Assembly (NCBI RefSeq): GCF_001571085.1
Contig: NZ_BCTC01000031.1
Coordinates: forward strand, 1 to 63,396
Direction: 5' to 3'
Source of the DNA: Azohydromonas lata NBRC 102462
GTDB lineage: Bacteria; Pseudomonadota; Gammaproteobacteria; Burkholderiales; Burkholderiaceae_C
DNA length: 63,396 nucleotides
This document shows, piece after piece, positions 19,530 to 27,218 of this stretch; position 1 is the stretch's first letter; every line of letters starts with the position of its first letter. A program made the translations under genes and the position numbers. Under the pieces are notes generated by a model. The model made no database searches and was not told the DNA's origin. It worked only from the letters and a program-made list of their open reading frames with translations.

Positions 19530-19858
19530 GGCCTGAAAAAAGGCTGTTGAGGCCGTAACAGACGCTTGCGTCCCGCGTGACGAAACCTTGAGCCCGCTCA
19601 ACGACCCATCGCGCTGAATTTTTACGAACCTGACGGCAACCGCAGGCAAAACGCGTAAAGTTCGGCCCTTTGCATTTCCGGGGCAGGGAAAACCTGTGCC
19701 GGACGCAACGTCAGGACCACTCCGCAGGCGTTACATCTGTCCCGTGCAAAACGTGCCGGAAGCCGACGGATGGCTGACGTTGACGACAAACCCTTGAACG
19801 AAAAAGGTGCGCTGGCCATGACACGTTCGCGGCCGTCGCCCTGGCTCTGGAGAAGCTG
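19530..19858 (+). other. 329-base leader region between tlpA-like gene and accB
   Basis: No full-size gene is present. The last 90 bases hold a short ORF overlapping accB. In the Burkholderiales I know, aroQ (type II dehydroquinase) often sits in this slot; nothing here reads as aroQ. No clear promoter or riboswitch fold was recognised. Confidence 0.6.
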
Positions 19859-19859
19859 A
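19770..19859 (+). CDS. Possible 29-codon upstream ORF coupled to accB
   Basis: An ATG at 19770 with GGAAG about 7 nt upstream opens a 29-aa frame that begins [13 protein letters not shown] and ends SPWLWRS. Its TGA overlaps the accB ATG as TGATG, the geometry of translational coupling. It could be a leader peptide that feeds ribosomes to accB, or chance. No homologue is known to me. Confidence 0.4.
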   Translation: MADVDDKPLNEKGALAMTRSRPSPWLWRS

Positions 19860-20323
19860 TGGATCTGCGCAAGCTCAAGACCTTGATCGACCTCGTGTCG
19901 GAATCGAACATCTCTGAACTGGAGATCACGGAAGCCGACGGCAAGGTCCGCATCGTCAAGGCCGACCCGCTTGCCAACGCGGCCGCCGCCGCTCCCGCGC
20001 CGGTGCTGCAGGCCGCCGCAGCCCCCGTTCAACTGGCGCCCGCACCGCAGGCTGCGCCCAAGGCGGCCGACGCGCCGGCCGCGATCACCGGCCACATCGT
20101 GAAGTCGCCCATGGTGGGCACGCTCTACCACTCGTCCAGCCCGGGCGCCAAGGCGTTTGCCGACGTGGGCCAGACCGTCAAGGAAGGCGACACGATCTGC
20201 ATCATCGAGGCCATGAAGATCATGAACGAGATCGAGGCCGACAAGTCCGGCACCATCACGCAGGTGCTGTGCGAGAACGGCCAGGCGGTCGAATACGGCC
20301 AGCCGCTGTTCGTCATCGAGTAA
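19859..20323 (+). CDS. accB: Biotin carboxyl carrier protein of acetyl-CoA carboxylase
   Basis: Carries the biotin arm between AccC and the carboxyltransferase in the first step of fatty acid synthesis. The 154-aa protein has the N-terminal [20 protein letters not shown] segment, an Ala/Pro-rich linker (about residues 40-78), and the C-terminal biotinyl domain. The target lysine is K120 in [12 protein letters not shown], with [12 protein letters not shown] before it. The start overlaps the stop of a short upstream ORF. accC follows after 108 bases, so both are probably on one transcript. Confidence 0.97.
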   Translation: MDLRKLKTLIDLVSESNISELEITEADGKVRIVKADPLANAAAAAPAPVLQAAAAPVQLAPAPQAAPKAADAPAAITGHIVKSPMVGTLYHSSSPGAKAFADVGQTVKEGDTICIIEAMKIMNEIEADKSGTITQVLCENGQAVEYGQPLFVIE

Positions 20324-20431
20324 GCCTGCAGGCGCTCTTCGCGCGCCGCTGTCCGCCACCCCCGCGGCGGGCTGCAACGGCGCGGATTCCAGCCCAATCC
20401 GGGACGGCGACCGAGCCGCAGAGAAGAAAGC

Positions 20432-21781
20432 ATGTTCAAGAAGATATTGATCGCCAACCGCGGCGAGATTGCACTGCGCATCCAGCGCGCCTGCCGCGAG
20501 CTGGGCGTGAAGTCGGTGGTGGTGTATTCCGAAGCCGACCGCGACGCCAAGTACGTGCGCCTGGCCGACGAGGCGGTGTGCATAGGCCCGGCGCCCTCGG
20601 CGCAGAGCTACCTCAACATGCCGGCCATCATCTCCACCGCGGAGGTGACGGATGCCGAGGCCATCCACCCCGGCTACGGCTTCCTGTCGGAGAACGCCAA
20701 CTTCGCCGAGCGCGTGGAAAAGAGCGGCTTCACCTTCATTGGTCCGACGCCGGAATCCATCCGCATCATGGGCGACAAGGTCGCGGCCAAGCAGGCCATG
20801 ATCAAGTCCGGCGTGCCTTGCGTGCCCGGCTCCGAGGGCGCGCTGCCTGAGGACCCGAAGGAGATCATCCGCATCGCGCGCACCATCGGCTACCCGGTGA
20901 TCATCAAGGCGGCCGGCGGCGGCGGCGGGCGCGGCATGCGCGTGGTGCACACCGAAGCGGCGCTCATCCACGCCGTGCAGACCACGCGCCAGGAAGCGGG
21001 CGCGGCCTTCGGCAACCCGGCCGTGTACATGGAGAAGTTCCTGGAGAACCCCAGGCACATCGAGATCCAGGTGCTGGCCGACGAGCACAAGGGCGCCGTG
21101 TGGCTGGGCGAGCGCGACTGCTCCATGCAGCGCCGCCACCAGAAGATCATCGAAGAGGCGCCGGCGCCGGGCGTTCCGCGCCGCCTCATAGACCGCGTGG
21201 GCGACCGCTGTGCCGCCGCGTGCAAGAAGATCGGCTACCGCGGCGCGGGCACCTTCGAGTTCCTGTACGAGAACGGCGAGTTCTACTTCATCGAGATGAA
21301 CACGCGTGTGCAGGTGGAGCATCCGGTGACGGAGCTGGTCAGCGGCATCGACATTGTGCAGATGCAGATCCGCGTGGCCGCCGGCGAGAAGCTGCCCTTC
21401 ACCCAGCGCCAGATCCAGACGCGCGGCCATGCCATCGAGTGCCGCATCAACGCCGAGGACGCCTACAAGTTCACCCCCTCGCCGGGCCGCATCACCATGT
21501 GGCACCCGCCCGGCGGCCCCGGCGTGCGCGTGGACTCGCATGCCTACACCAATTATTTCGTCCCGCCGCATTACGACTCGATGATCGGCAAGATCATCGT
21601 CTACGGTGATACGCGCGAGCAGGCCCTGGCGCGCATGCGCACGGCGCTCGACGAAACCGTGGTCGAAGGCATCCAGACCAACATCCCGCTGCACCGCGAG
21701 CTGATGCTGGACGCCAACTTCATCGAGGGCGGTACCAGCATCCATTACCTGGAAGGCTGGCTGGCCCAGCACAAGAGGTAA
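20432..21781 (+). CDS. accC: Biotin carboxylase subunit of acetyl-CoA carboxylase
   Basis: Carboxylates the biotin on AccB using ATP and bicarbonate. The 449-aa product has the N-terminal [16 protein letters not shown], the ATP-grasp glycine loop [12 protein letters not shown] (about residues 159-170), and the catalytic [14 protein letters not shown] (about 288-301). Length and motifs match E. coli AccC. AGAGAAGAAAG lies upstream of the ATG. prmA starts 7 bases after the stop. Confidence 0.97.
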   Translation: MFKKILIANRGEIALRIQRACRELGVKSVVVYSEADRDAKYVRLADEAVCIGPAPSAQSYLNMPAIISTAEVTDAEAIHPGYGFLSENANFAERVEKSGFTFIGPTPESIRIMGDKVAAKQAMIKSGVPCVPGSEGALPEDPKEIIRIARTIGYPVIIKAAGGGGGRGMRVVHTEAALIHAVQTTRQEAGAAFGNPAVYMEKFLENPRHIEIQVLADEHKGAVWLGERDCSMQRRHQKIIEEAPAPGVPRRLIDRVGDRCAAACKKIGYRGAGTFEFLYENGEFYFIEMNTRVQVEHPVTELVSGIDIVQMQIRVAAGEKLPFTQRQIQTRGHAIECRINAEDAYKFTPSPGRITMWHPPGGPGVRVDSHAYTNYFVPPHYDSMIGKIIVYGDTREQALARMRTALDETVVEGIQTNIPLHRELMLDANFIEGGTSIHYLEGWLAQHKR

Positions 21782-21787
21782 TTGCTG

Positions 21788-22696
21788 ATGTACGAACTGG
21801 TGCTGCGCGCGCCGGAAGCGCTGGTGGAACCGGTGTCCGAAGCGCTGATGGACGAGCTGGAAGCGCTGTCGGTGTCGGTGGAGGACGCCGATGTCGATAC
21901 CGATGCCGAACAGGCCCTGTTCGGCGAACCCGGCATGCCCGCGCCCAAGAGCGGCTGGCAGCGCTCGACGATCAAGGCCTTGTTTGCCGAGGAGTCGCAG
22001 GCCACCGAGGCGGCCGCGCTGCTGCTGGCCCAGGACTGGGCCGACGAGCTGCACGTGCAGTCGCTGCAGGCCGTGGAAGACCAGGACTGGGTGCGCCTGA
22101 CGCAATCGCAGTTCGAGCCCGTGCAGGTCACGCCGGCGTTCTGGATAGTCCCGAGCTGGCACGAGCCGCCGCAGCAGGCGCAGCAGGTGATCCGCCTGGA
22201 CCCGGGCCTGGCTTTCGGCACGGGCACGCACCCGACCACGCGCATGTGCCTGCGCTGGATCGCGCAGCAAAGCGCCGAGCGCCGCGCGCGCTGGGAACGT
22301 GTGCTGGACTACGGCTGCGGGTCGGGCATCCTGGCCATTGGCGCGGCGCTGCACGGCGCGCGCGACATCGATGCGGTGGACATCGACCCCGCCGCGGTGC
22401 AGGCCACGCAGGACAACGCGCAGGCCAACGGCGTGCAGTTGCGCGCCGGGCTGCCGGAGCTGGCGCAGGGCCGCTACCCGCTGGTGCTGGCCAACATCCT
22501 GGCCACGCCGCTGAAGCTGCTGGCGCCGCTGCTCACCGGCCACGTGGCTGCGGGCGGCGACCTGGTGCTGGCGGGCATCCTGGAGCGCCAGGCCGACGAG
22601 CTCAAGGCCGCCTACGCTTCGTGGTGCGAGCTGCAGGTCAGCGACAGCCAGGAAGGCTGGGTGCTGATGACCGCGCGCATGGCCGGAGATGCCTGA
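21788..22696 (+). CDS. prmA: Ribosomal protein L11 methyltransferase
   Basis: SAM-dependent enzyme that trimethylates L11. The 302-aa protein has an N-terminal substrate-binding domain followed by the methyltransferase domain. The latter contains DPGLAFGTGTHPTTRMCL, the SAM motif VLDYGCGSGILAIGA, VDIDPAAVQAT and the NILATPL catalytic-site segment. I chose the ATG at 21788, with AGAGG at about 8 nt, over the TTG at 21782. Its end overlaps the next gene by 8 bases. Confidence 0.95.
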   Translation: MYELVLRAPEALVEPVSEALMDELEALSVSVEDADVDTDAEQALFGEPGMPAPKSGWQRSTIKALFAEESQATEAAALLLAQDWADELHVQSLQAVEDQDWVRLTQSQFEPVQVTPAFWIVPSWHEPPQQAQQVIRLDPGLAFGTGTHPTTRMCLRWIAQQSAERRARWERVLDYGCGSGILAIGAALHGARDIDAVDIDPAAVQATQDNAQANGVQLRAGLPELAQGRYPLVLANILATPLKLLAPLLTGHVAAGGDLVLAGILERQADELKAAYASWCELQVSDSQEGWVLMTARMAGDA

Positions 22697-23858
22697 TCAG
22701 CCCATGAACCAGGCCGCGCGCTGCCCAAAATGCCGCACGGCCTTCCGCGTACAGCCGCAGTTGCTGCAGACCTCCGGCGGTTGGGCGCGCTGTGGCCAGT
22801 GCGGCGAAGTTTTCAATGCGCTGCAGGCGCTGGTGGCGGTGGCGCCCTCCCCGCCGCCGCCCGCACGGCCGGCACCGGCTGGAGCGCCGGCGTCCAGCCC
22901 CTGGGCCGGACCGGGCCCCGCGGGTCGCGCCGCGAATGCCAGCCAGGCGCAAAACAGCCGCTTGCCGCCCGTGTCGTCGCTGTACCGCCGCGCCGAGCCT
23001 GGGCCCGCCGCGACGCTGCCCCCTCGCCCAACACCGGCGTCACCGGCCTTCGTGCCGCCCGCAAAGCCCGCCTTCACGCCGCGCGCAGCGGATCTCCCGC
23101 CGACGGTTGCATCGACACCCACGCCATTTGCCGACGTGCCTGCGGCCCCTGCGGCCTGGGAGAACTCGCGCTTTCCCGCCGCCGCCGCATACGGGCTGGA
23201 CGATATGGTCGCACCCGGCATCGCGGTACAAACGCCCTCGGAGCCGCCCGCCAGCCCAAGCGCAGCGGCTGCCGACAGTGCAATGCCTTCCGCACCGGTG
23301 GCGCTGCCGGAGCCCGTGGCCACGGCTGGCGCCAGCCGCACACCGCCCTCCTTTCTTCAGGCACCGGCGCCCGCACGCGAGCCCACCGAGGTCCAGCGCA
23401 CCTGGTGGTCGGCCGCCGTCACGGTGCTGGCGCTGACGGCACTGCTGCAGGCCGCGCTCATTGCCCGGCCAACGCTGAGCGCGCGCTATCCCGCCATGCG
23501 CCCGCTGCTGCACCCGCTGTGCGTGCTCACGCGCTGCAACGCCGAGGCCGCGCCGCGCCACCTGGCCGCGCTGGCCGTGGAGAGCAGCGCGCTGTCTCGC
23601 CTGTCCGGCAACGACCAGCGCTACCGGCTCTCGCTGGTGCTGCGCAACCGCGACACGCAGGCGCTGCGCTGGCCCGCCATCGAGCTGCGGCTCACCGACG
23701 CCCAAGGCGTGCTGCTGGTGAAAAAGGTTCTGCGCGTGCGCGACTTGGGCGCCACTGTGGCCGCCATCCCTCCGGGCCAGGAGCAACCGCTCCAGGCCGT
23801 GTTGGACATGGGCACGCAGCCCGTGGCGGGCTACTCGGTCGAACTCTTCTATCCCTGA
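22689..23858 (+). CDS. Zinc-ribbon and DUF3426 membrane protein
   Basis: Function unknown. The 389-aa product starts with an MJ0042-type zinc ribbon: C12-x-x-C15 (CPKC) and C35-x-x-C38 (CGQC). A long Pro/Ala-rich linker (about residues 55-230) is followed by one membrane segment near 239-259 and a C-terminal DUF3426-like domain (RLSLVLRNRDTQALRWPAIELRLTD). The zinc ribbon should face the cytoplasm and the DUF3426 domain the periplasm. It overlaps the prmA end, and an alternative ATG at 22704 would still keep all four cysteines. This prmA-DUF3426 pairing is usual in Burkholderiales. Confidence 0.88.
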   Translation: MPDQPMNQAARCPKCRTAFRVQPQLLQTSGGWARCGQCGEVFNALQALVAVAPSPPPPARPAPAGAPASSPWAGPGPAGRAANASQAQNSRLPPVSSLYRRAEPGPAATLPPRPTPASPAFVPPAKPAFTPRAADLPPTVASTPTPFADVPAAPAAWENSRFPAAAAYGLDDMVAPGIAVQTPSEPPASPSAAAADSAMPSAPVALPEPVATAGASRTPPSFLQAPAPAREPTEVQRTWWSAAVTVLALTALLQAALIARPTLSARYPAMRPLLHPLCVLTRCNAEAAPRHLAALAVESSALSRLSGNDQRYRLSLVLRNRDTQALRWPAIELRLTDAQGVLLVKKVLRVRDLGATVAAIPPGQEQPLQAVLDMGTQPVAGYSVELFYP

Positions 23859-23872
23859 CCCCCGGAGCTTCC

Positions 23873-24775
23873 ATGCCCGTTCTCGTTTGCGGCTCATTGG
23901 CCTTCGACACCATCACCACCTTCCCCGGCCGCTTTGCACAGCAGATCCTGCCGGAGCAGGTGCACATCCTGAACGTGTCCTTCCTGGTGCCGACGATGCG
24001 GCGCGAGTTCGGCGGCTGCGCGGGCAACATCGCCTACACGCTCAAGGCGCTGGGCGGCGAGCCGGTGGTGGCCGCGGCGCTGGGCAACGACGGCGCTCCC
24101 TACCTGCAGCGGCTGCAGGACCTGGGCATAGACAGCTCCTGCGTGCGCGTGGAAGCCGACAGCTACACGGCGCAGGCGATGATCATCACCGACACCGACA
24201 ACAACCAGATCACCGCCTTCCACCCCGGCGCGATGCAGCAGGCGCACCTGATTGACGTGCCCGCCCGCGACGATCTGGCCCTGGGCATCGTGGCGCCCGA
24301 CGGCCGCGACGCCATGCTGCGCCACGCCGCGCAGTTGCAAGAGCGCGGCATCCCCTTCGTGTTCGACCCGGGCCAAGGCCTGCCCATGTTCGACGGCGAG
24401 GCACTGCGCGGCTTCATCGCGCAAGCCACCTGGGTGGCGGTCAACGACTACGAGGCGCGCATGCTGTGCGAGCGCACAGGCCAGAGCCTGGAGCAGATCT
24501 CGCGCCAGCCGCATCTCCAGGGCGTGATCGTGACCTTGGGCGCGCAGGGCTGCGAGGTCTGGGTGCAGGGCGAGCGCACGCTGGTGGCGGGCGTGGAGGC
24601 TGAGCGCGTGGTCGACCCCACGGGCTGCGGCGACGCCTTCCGCGGCGGCTTGCTCTACGGCCTGGAGCGCGGCTGGGAACTGGTGCGCTGCGTCGAGTTG
24701 GGCAACCGCATGGGCGCGCTCAAGATTGCGCAGGCCGGCCCGCAGAACCACCGCGTCGAGCCCATTGCCGCTTGA
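23873..24775 (+). CDS. PfkB-family carbohydrate/nucleoside kinase (adenosine kinase-like)
   Basis: ATP-dependent sugar or nucleoside kinase; the substrate is uncertain. The 300-aa protein has the N-terminal VLVCGSLAFDTI, the PfkB signature 1 region FGGCAGNIAYTLKALGG, and the C-terminal signature DPTGCGDAFRGGLLYG with the catalytic aspartate near residue 253. It resembles the adenosine kinase-like proteins of Betaproteobacteria. GGAG lies 8 nt upstream of the ATG. A strong terminator follows at 24810. Confidence 0.88.
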   Translation: MPVLVCGSLAFDTITTFPGRFAQQILPEQVHILNVSFLVPTMRREFGGCAGNIAYTLKALGGEPVVAAALGNDGAPYLQRLQDLGIDSSCVRVEADSYTAQAMIITDTDNNQITAFHPGAMQQAHLIDVPARDDLALGIVAPDGRDAMLRHAAQLQERGIPFVFDPGQGLPMFDGEALRGFIAQATWVAVNDYEARMLCERTGQSLEQISRQPHLQGVIVTLGAQGCEVWVQGERTLVAGVEAERVVDPTGCGDAFRGGLLYGLERGWELVRCVELGNRMGALKIAQAGPQNHRVEPIAA

Positions 24776-24809
24776 GCACTGCGGGCAACGCGACAGCCAT
24801 TGAAATGAA

Positions 24810-24837
24810 CAAGGGCCCAACGGGCCCTTGTTTTTTT
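24810..24837 (+). terminator. Rho-independent terminator after the PfkB kinase gene
   Basis: The perfect stem CAAGGGCCC / GGGCCCTTG is followed by seven T residues. The A-rich left flank is short, so it works mainly for the plus strand. Confidence 0.9.
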
Positions 24838-24863
24838 CAGACCTGCAAGAAGCGAAGCCCTTG

Positions 24864-24902
24864 AAAACACGCGGCCCGCAAGGCCGTGAGGCCTGCGGGC
24901 CG
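24864..24902 (-). terminator. Terminator of the histone H1-like gene
   Basis: On the minus strand CGGCCCGCAGGCC pairs with GGCCTTGCGGGCCG (one bulged base) and is followed by CGTGTTTTC. It lies 34 bases past the histone stop and faces the PfkB terminator. Confidence 0.6.
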
Positions 24903-24935
24903 TTGCTGTACGCGCCGCTGGCGCGGCGCGACGGC

Positions 24936-25478
24936 TCAGGGCTTTTCGCCCGTCGGGAAGGGCCAGGCGGCGGCAGGGCTCAGGGCCGTCTTGGCCGAGG
25001 CCGTACCGGCAGCGGCGGCAGCCTTCTTGGCCGGGGCCTTCTTGGCAGCGGCCTTCTTGGCCGGAGCGGCAGCCTTCTTGGCAGCGGCCTTCTTGGCCGG
25101 GGCAGCAGCCTTCTTCGCCGGAGCGGCGGCGGCCTTCTTGGCGGCGGCCTTCTTGGCCGGTGCCGGAGCAGCGGCGGCCTTCTTGGCGGCAGCCTTCTTC
25201 GCCGGGGCCGCAGCGGTCTTGGCCGCGGCCTTCTTGGCCGGAGCGGCAGCCTTCTTGGCAGCGGCCTTCTTCGCCGGCGCCGGAGCGGCAGCAGCCTTCT
25301 TGGCGGCGGCCTTCTTTGCCGGGGCCGCAGCGGCCTTCTTGGCGGCAGCCTTCTTGGCCGGCGCGGGGGCCGGCGCCGGGGCCGCAGCCGCCTTCTTGGC
25401 GGCAGCCTTCTTGGCCGGTGCCTCGGCCGCCTTCTTCGCCGCAGCCTTTTTGGCCGGGGCCTTCTTCGCAGTTGCCAT
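24936..25478 (-). CDS. Histone H1-like lysine/alanine-rich DNA-binding protein
   Basis: Probable nucleoid-associated protein. The 180-aa product is nearly all A, K and P, built from irregular repeats of the type AAPAKKAAAKKAAA, like the C-terminal tail of eukaryotic H1 and bacterial AlgP/HctB/BpH1 proteins. The last 30 residues (ALSPAAAWPFPTGEKP) are not repetitive. The start at 25478 has AAGGAG 6 nt upstream; a TTG/ATG further up is less likely. The repeats are encoded by near-identical DNA units, so length is likely to vary between strains. The opposite strand is open only because of this repeat. Confidence 0.9.
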   Translation of the reverse strand: MATAKKAPAKKAAAKKAAEAPAKKAAAKKAAAAPAPAPAPAKKAAAKKAAAAPAKKAAAKKAAAAPAPAKKAAAKKAAAPAKKAAAKTAAAPAKKAAAKKAAAAPAPAKKAAAKKAAAAPAKKAAAPAKKAAAKKAAAPAKKAAAKKAPAKKAAAAAGTASAKTALSPAAAWPFPTGEKP

Positions 25479-25830
25479 CACGTTCTCCTTGATCAAGTGA
25501 CAAAGCGCCGCGCCGCGTTGCCGCGGCCCGGCTGCTCACCGTCCGTTGTTCTGCCCTCTAGGGGTGTCCGGTACGGTGAACGCGGGAGCGCAGGCCCGGC
25601 AGCGCTTCTGCTGTCGCCGCTTGGGCCTGCGCGGATCTTGATCGCTTGCTTCTTCTTATGGTCCGGTGATCGGCTCACGGCAAGGCGCCTGCCCGCGGGC
25701 TGCCTGCCTTGCCGCCGACTTCAGCGGGCTGCTGCGCAGAAAGGCCTGTGCGGCCTATGGGGCCTGGCCGGCCGTTGCGTCCGTCTGGCACCGGCTCCAT
25801 GGGCCGGCACCGTGGACTCGGCCAGGGCGT
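25479..25830 (-). other. 352-base intergenic region between nrdB and the histone gene
   Basis: Both flanking genes are on the minus strand. The region holds GGCAAGGC / GCCTTGCC arms (25679-25713) around a GCCCGCGGGC palindrome, which could end nrdB transcription, although no T run follows. The histone promoter should lie here but no convincing -35/-10 pair was seen. Confidence 0.5.
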
Positions 25831-27024
25831 TCAGTCCCAGCTCAGCGCGCCGCCGCTTTGATACTCGATCACGCGGGTTTCGAAAAAGTTGCGCTCCTTC
25901 TTCAGGTCAATCATTTCGCTCATCCACGGGAACGGGTTGTCCTCGTTGGGGAAGAGCGCCTCCAGGCCGATCTGCGTGGCGCGCCGGTTGGCGATGTAGC
26001 GCAGGTAGCCCTTGAACATCGATGCATTGAGGCCCAGCACGCCACGCGGCATGGTGTCCTCGGCGTAGCGGTACTCCAGGTCCACCGCCTTGAGGAACAG
26101 CGCCTTGATCTCGGCGCGGAACTCAGGCGTCCACAGCTGCGGGTTCTCAAGCTTGATCTGGTTGATCAGGTCGATGCCGAAATTGCAGTGCATCGACTCG
26201 TCGCGCAGGATGTACTGGTACTGCTCGGCGGCACCGGTCATCTTGTTCTGCCGGCCCAGTGCCAGGATCTGCGTGAAGCCGACGTAGAAGAACAGGCCTT
26301 CCATCAGGCAGGCGAAGACGATGAGGCTCTTGAGCAGCGTCTGGTCGGCCTGCAGCGTGCCGGTCTTGAAGGTCGGGTCCATGATCGCGTCGATGAACGG
26401 GATCAGGAACTCGTCCTTGTCGCGGATGGACTGGACCTCGTGGTAGGCGTTGAAGATCTCGCCCTCGTCCAGGCCCAGCGACTCCACGATGTACTGGTAG
26501 GCGTGCGTGTGGATGGCCTCCTCGAAGGCTTGGCGCAGCAGGAACTGGCGGCACTCCGGCGCCGTGATGTGGCGGTAGGTGCCCAGCGTGATGTTGTTGG
26601 CCGCCAGCGAGTCGGCCGTGACGAAGAAGCCCAGGTTGCGCTTGATGATGCGGCGCTCGTCCTCGCTCAGGCCGTTGGGGTCCTTCCAGGTCGCGATGTC
26701 GCGCGACATGTTGATCTCCTGCGGCATCCAGTGGTTGGCGCAGGTGGCGAGGTACTTCTCCCAGGCCCACTTGTACTTGAAGGGGACGAGCTGGTTGACG
26801 TCGGTCTGGCCGTTGATGATGCGCTTGTCGGCCACGTTGACGCGGCGCTGGCTCAGGGCTTGGGCCGATGCGGAGGAAGCAGCCGGCTGCGCCTGCGGCG
26901 CGGAGGCGAACGAGGGGGCAGCGATGGAGGCGGCGGGCACCTCGCCCAGGCCTTGCGAAGGATTGCTTGGGGTCGTCTGCGGCGTATGCGCTTCGCCTTG
27001 GACGTCGTCTTCCCAGACCAGCAT
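25831..27024 (-). CDS. nrdB: Class Ia ribonucleoside-diphosphate reductase beta subunit
   Basis: Diiron-tyrosyl radical subunit that supplies the radical for NDP reduction by NrdA. The 397-aa protein has a roughly 65-residue Pro/Ser/Ala-rich N-terminal extension before [20 protein letters not shown]. The metal/radical site is clear: E169, H172 and Tyr176 in EAIHTHAY match E. coli E115, H118 and Y122. Further ligands lie in the MEGLFFY and ESMHCNFG regions. The tyrosine is present, so this is class Ia rather than a manganese or tyrosine-free variant. It is downstream of nrdA, separated by 194 bases containing a strong hairpin. Confidence 0.97.
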   Translation of the reverse strand: MLVWEDDVQGEAHTPQTTPSNPSQGLGEVPAASIAAPSFASAPQAQPAASSASAQALSQRRVNVADKRIINGQTDVNQLVPFKYKWAWEKYLATCANHWMPQEINMSRDIATWKDPNGLSEDERRIIKRNLGFFVTADSLAANNITLGTYRHITAPECRQFLLRQAFEEAIHTHAYQYIVESLGLDEGEIFNAYHEVQSIRDKDEFLIPFIDAIMDPTFKTGTLQADQTLLKSLIVFACLMEGLFFYVGFTQILALGRQNKMTGAAEQYQYILRDESMHCNFGIDLINQIKLENPQLWTPEFRAEIKALFLKAVDLEYRYAEDTMPRGVLGLNASMFKGYLRYIANRRATQIGLEALFPNEDNPFPWMSEMIDLKKERNFFETRVIEYQSGGALSWD

Positions 27025-27124
27025 GTGTGTACTTCCTAATGTGTGGAAATTATGAGAGGGATGCGATCAAACACCAAGCACTTGTTGCCTCATTGCGCAG
27101 CAGCCTGAGGGCCTGCGCCAGCGC

Positions 27125-27160
27125 TGCAAAGCGGACTTCGTGCAAGAAGTCCGCTTTGCA
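27125..27160 (-). promoter_or_regulatory. 15-bp perfect stem-loop between nrdA and nrdB
   Basis: TGCAAAGCGGACTTC and its exact reverse complement flank a 6-base loop. It lies 58 bases after the nrdA stop and 100 bases before the nrdB start. No T run follows on either strand, so it looks like a processing, stability or partial attenuation structure rather than a standard terminator. Confidence 0.75.
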
Positions 27161-27218
27161 ACCATGAGGCGTCAGCAAGCGGCTTGCCGATCGCTTCCCG
27201 CCAAGGTCGCTGCAGCGC

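Noticed and set aside
24990..25470. Regular short repeats that could suggest a CRISPR array
   Set aside because: The repeats are short, contiguous and in frame within the H1-like gene, with no unique spacers of constant length and no cas genes.
24886..25500. An Ala/Phe/Leu-rich open frame opposite the histone gene, looking like a membrane protein
   Set aside because: It is the reverse complement of the AAKK repeat DNA. The histone frame has a proper ribosome binding site and terminator.
25493..25678. A 61-codon minus-strand frame between nrdB and the histone gene
   Set aside because: It starts with GTG without a ribosome binding site and has a random basic composition; it overlaps the expected histone promoter.
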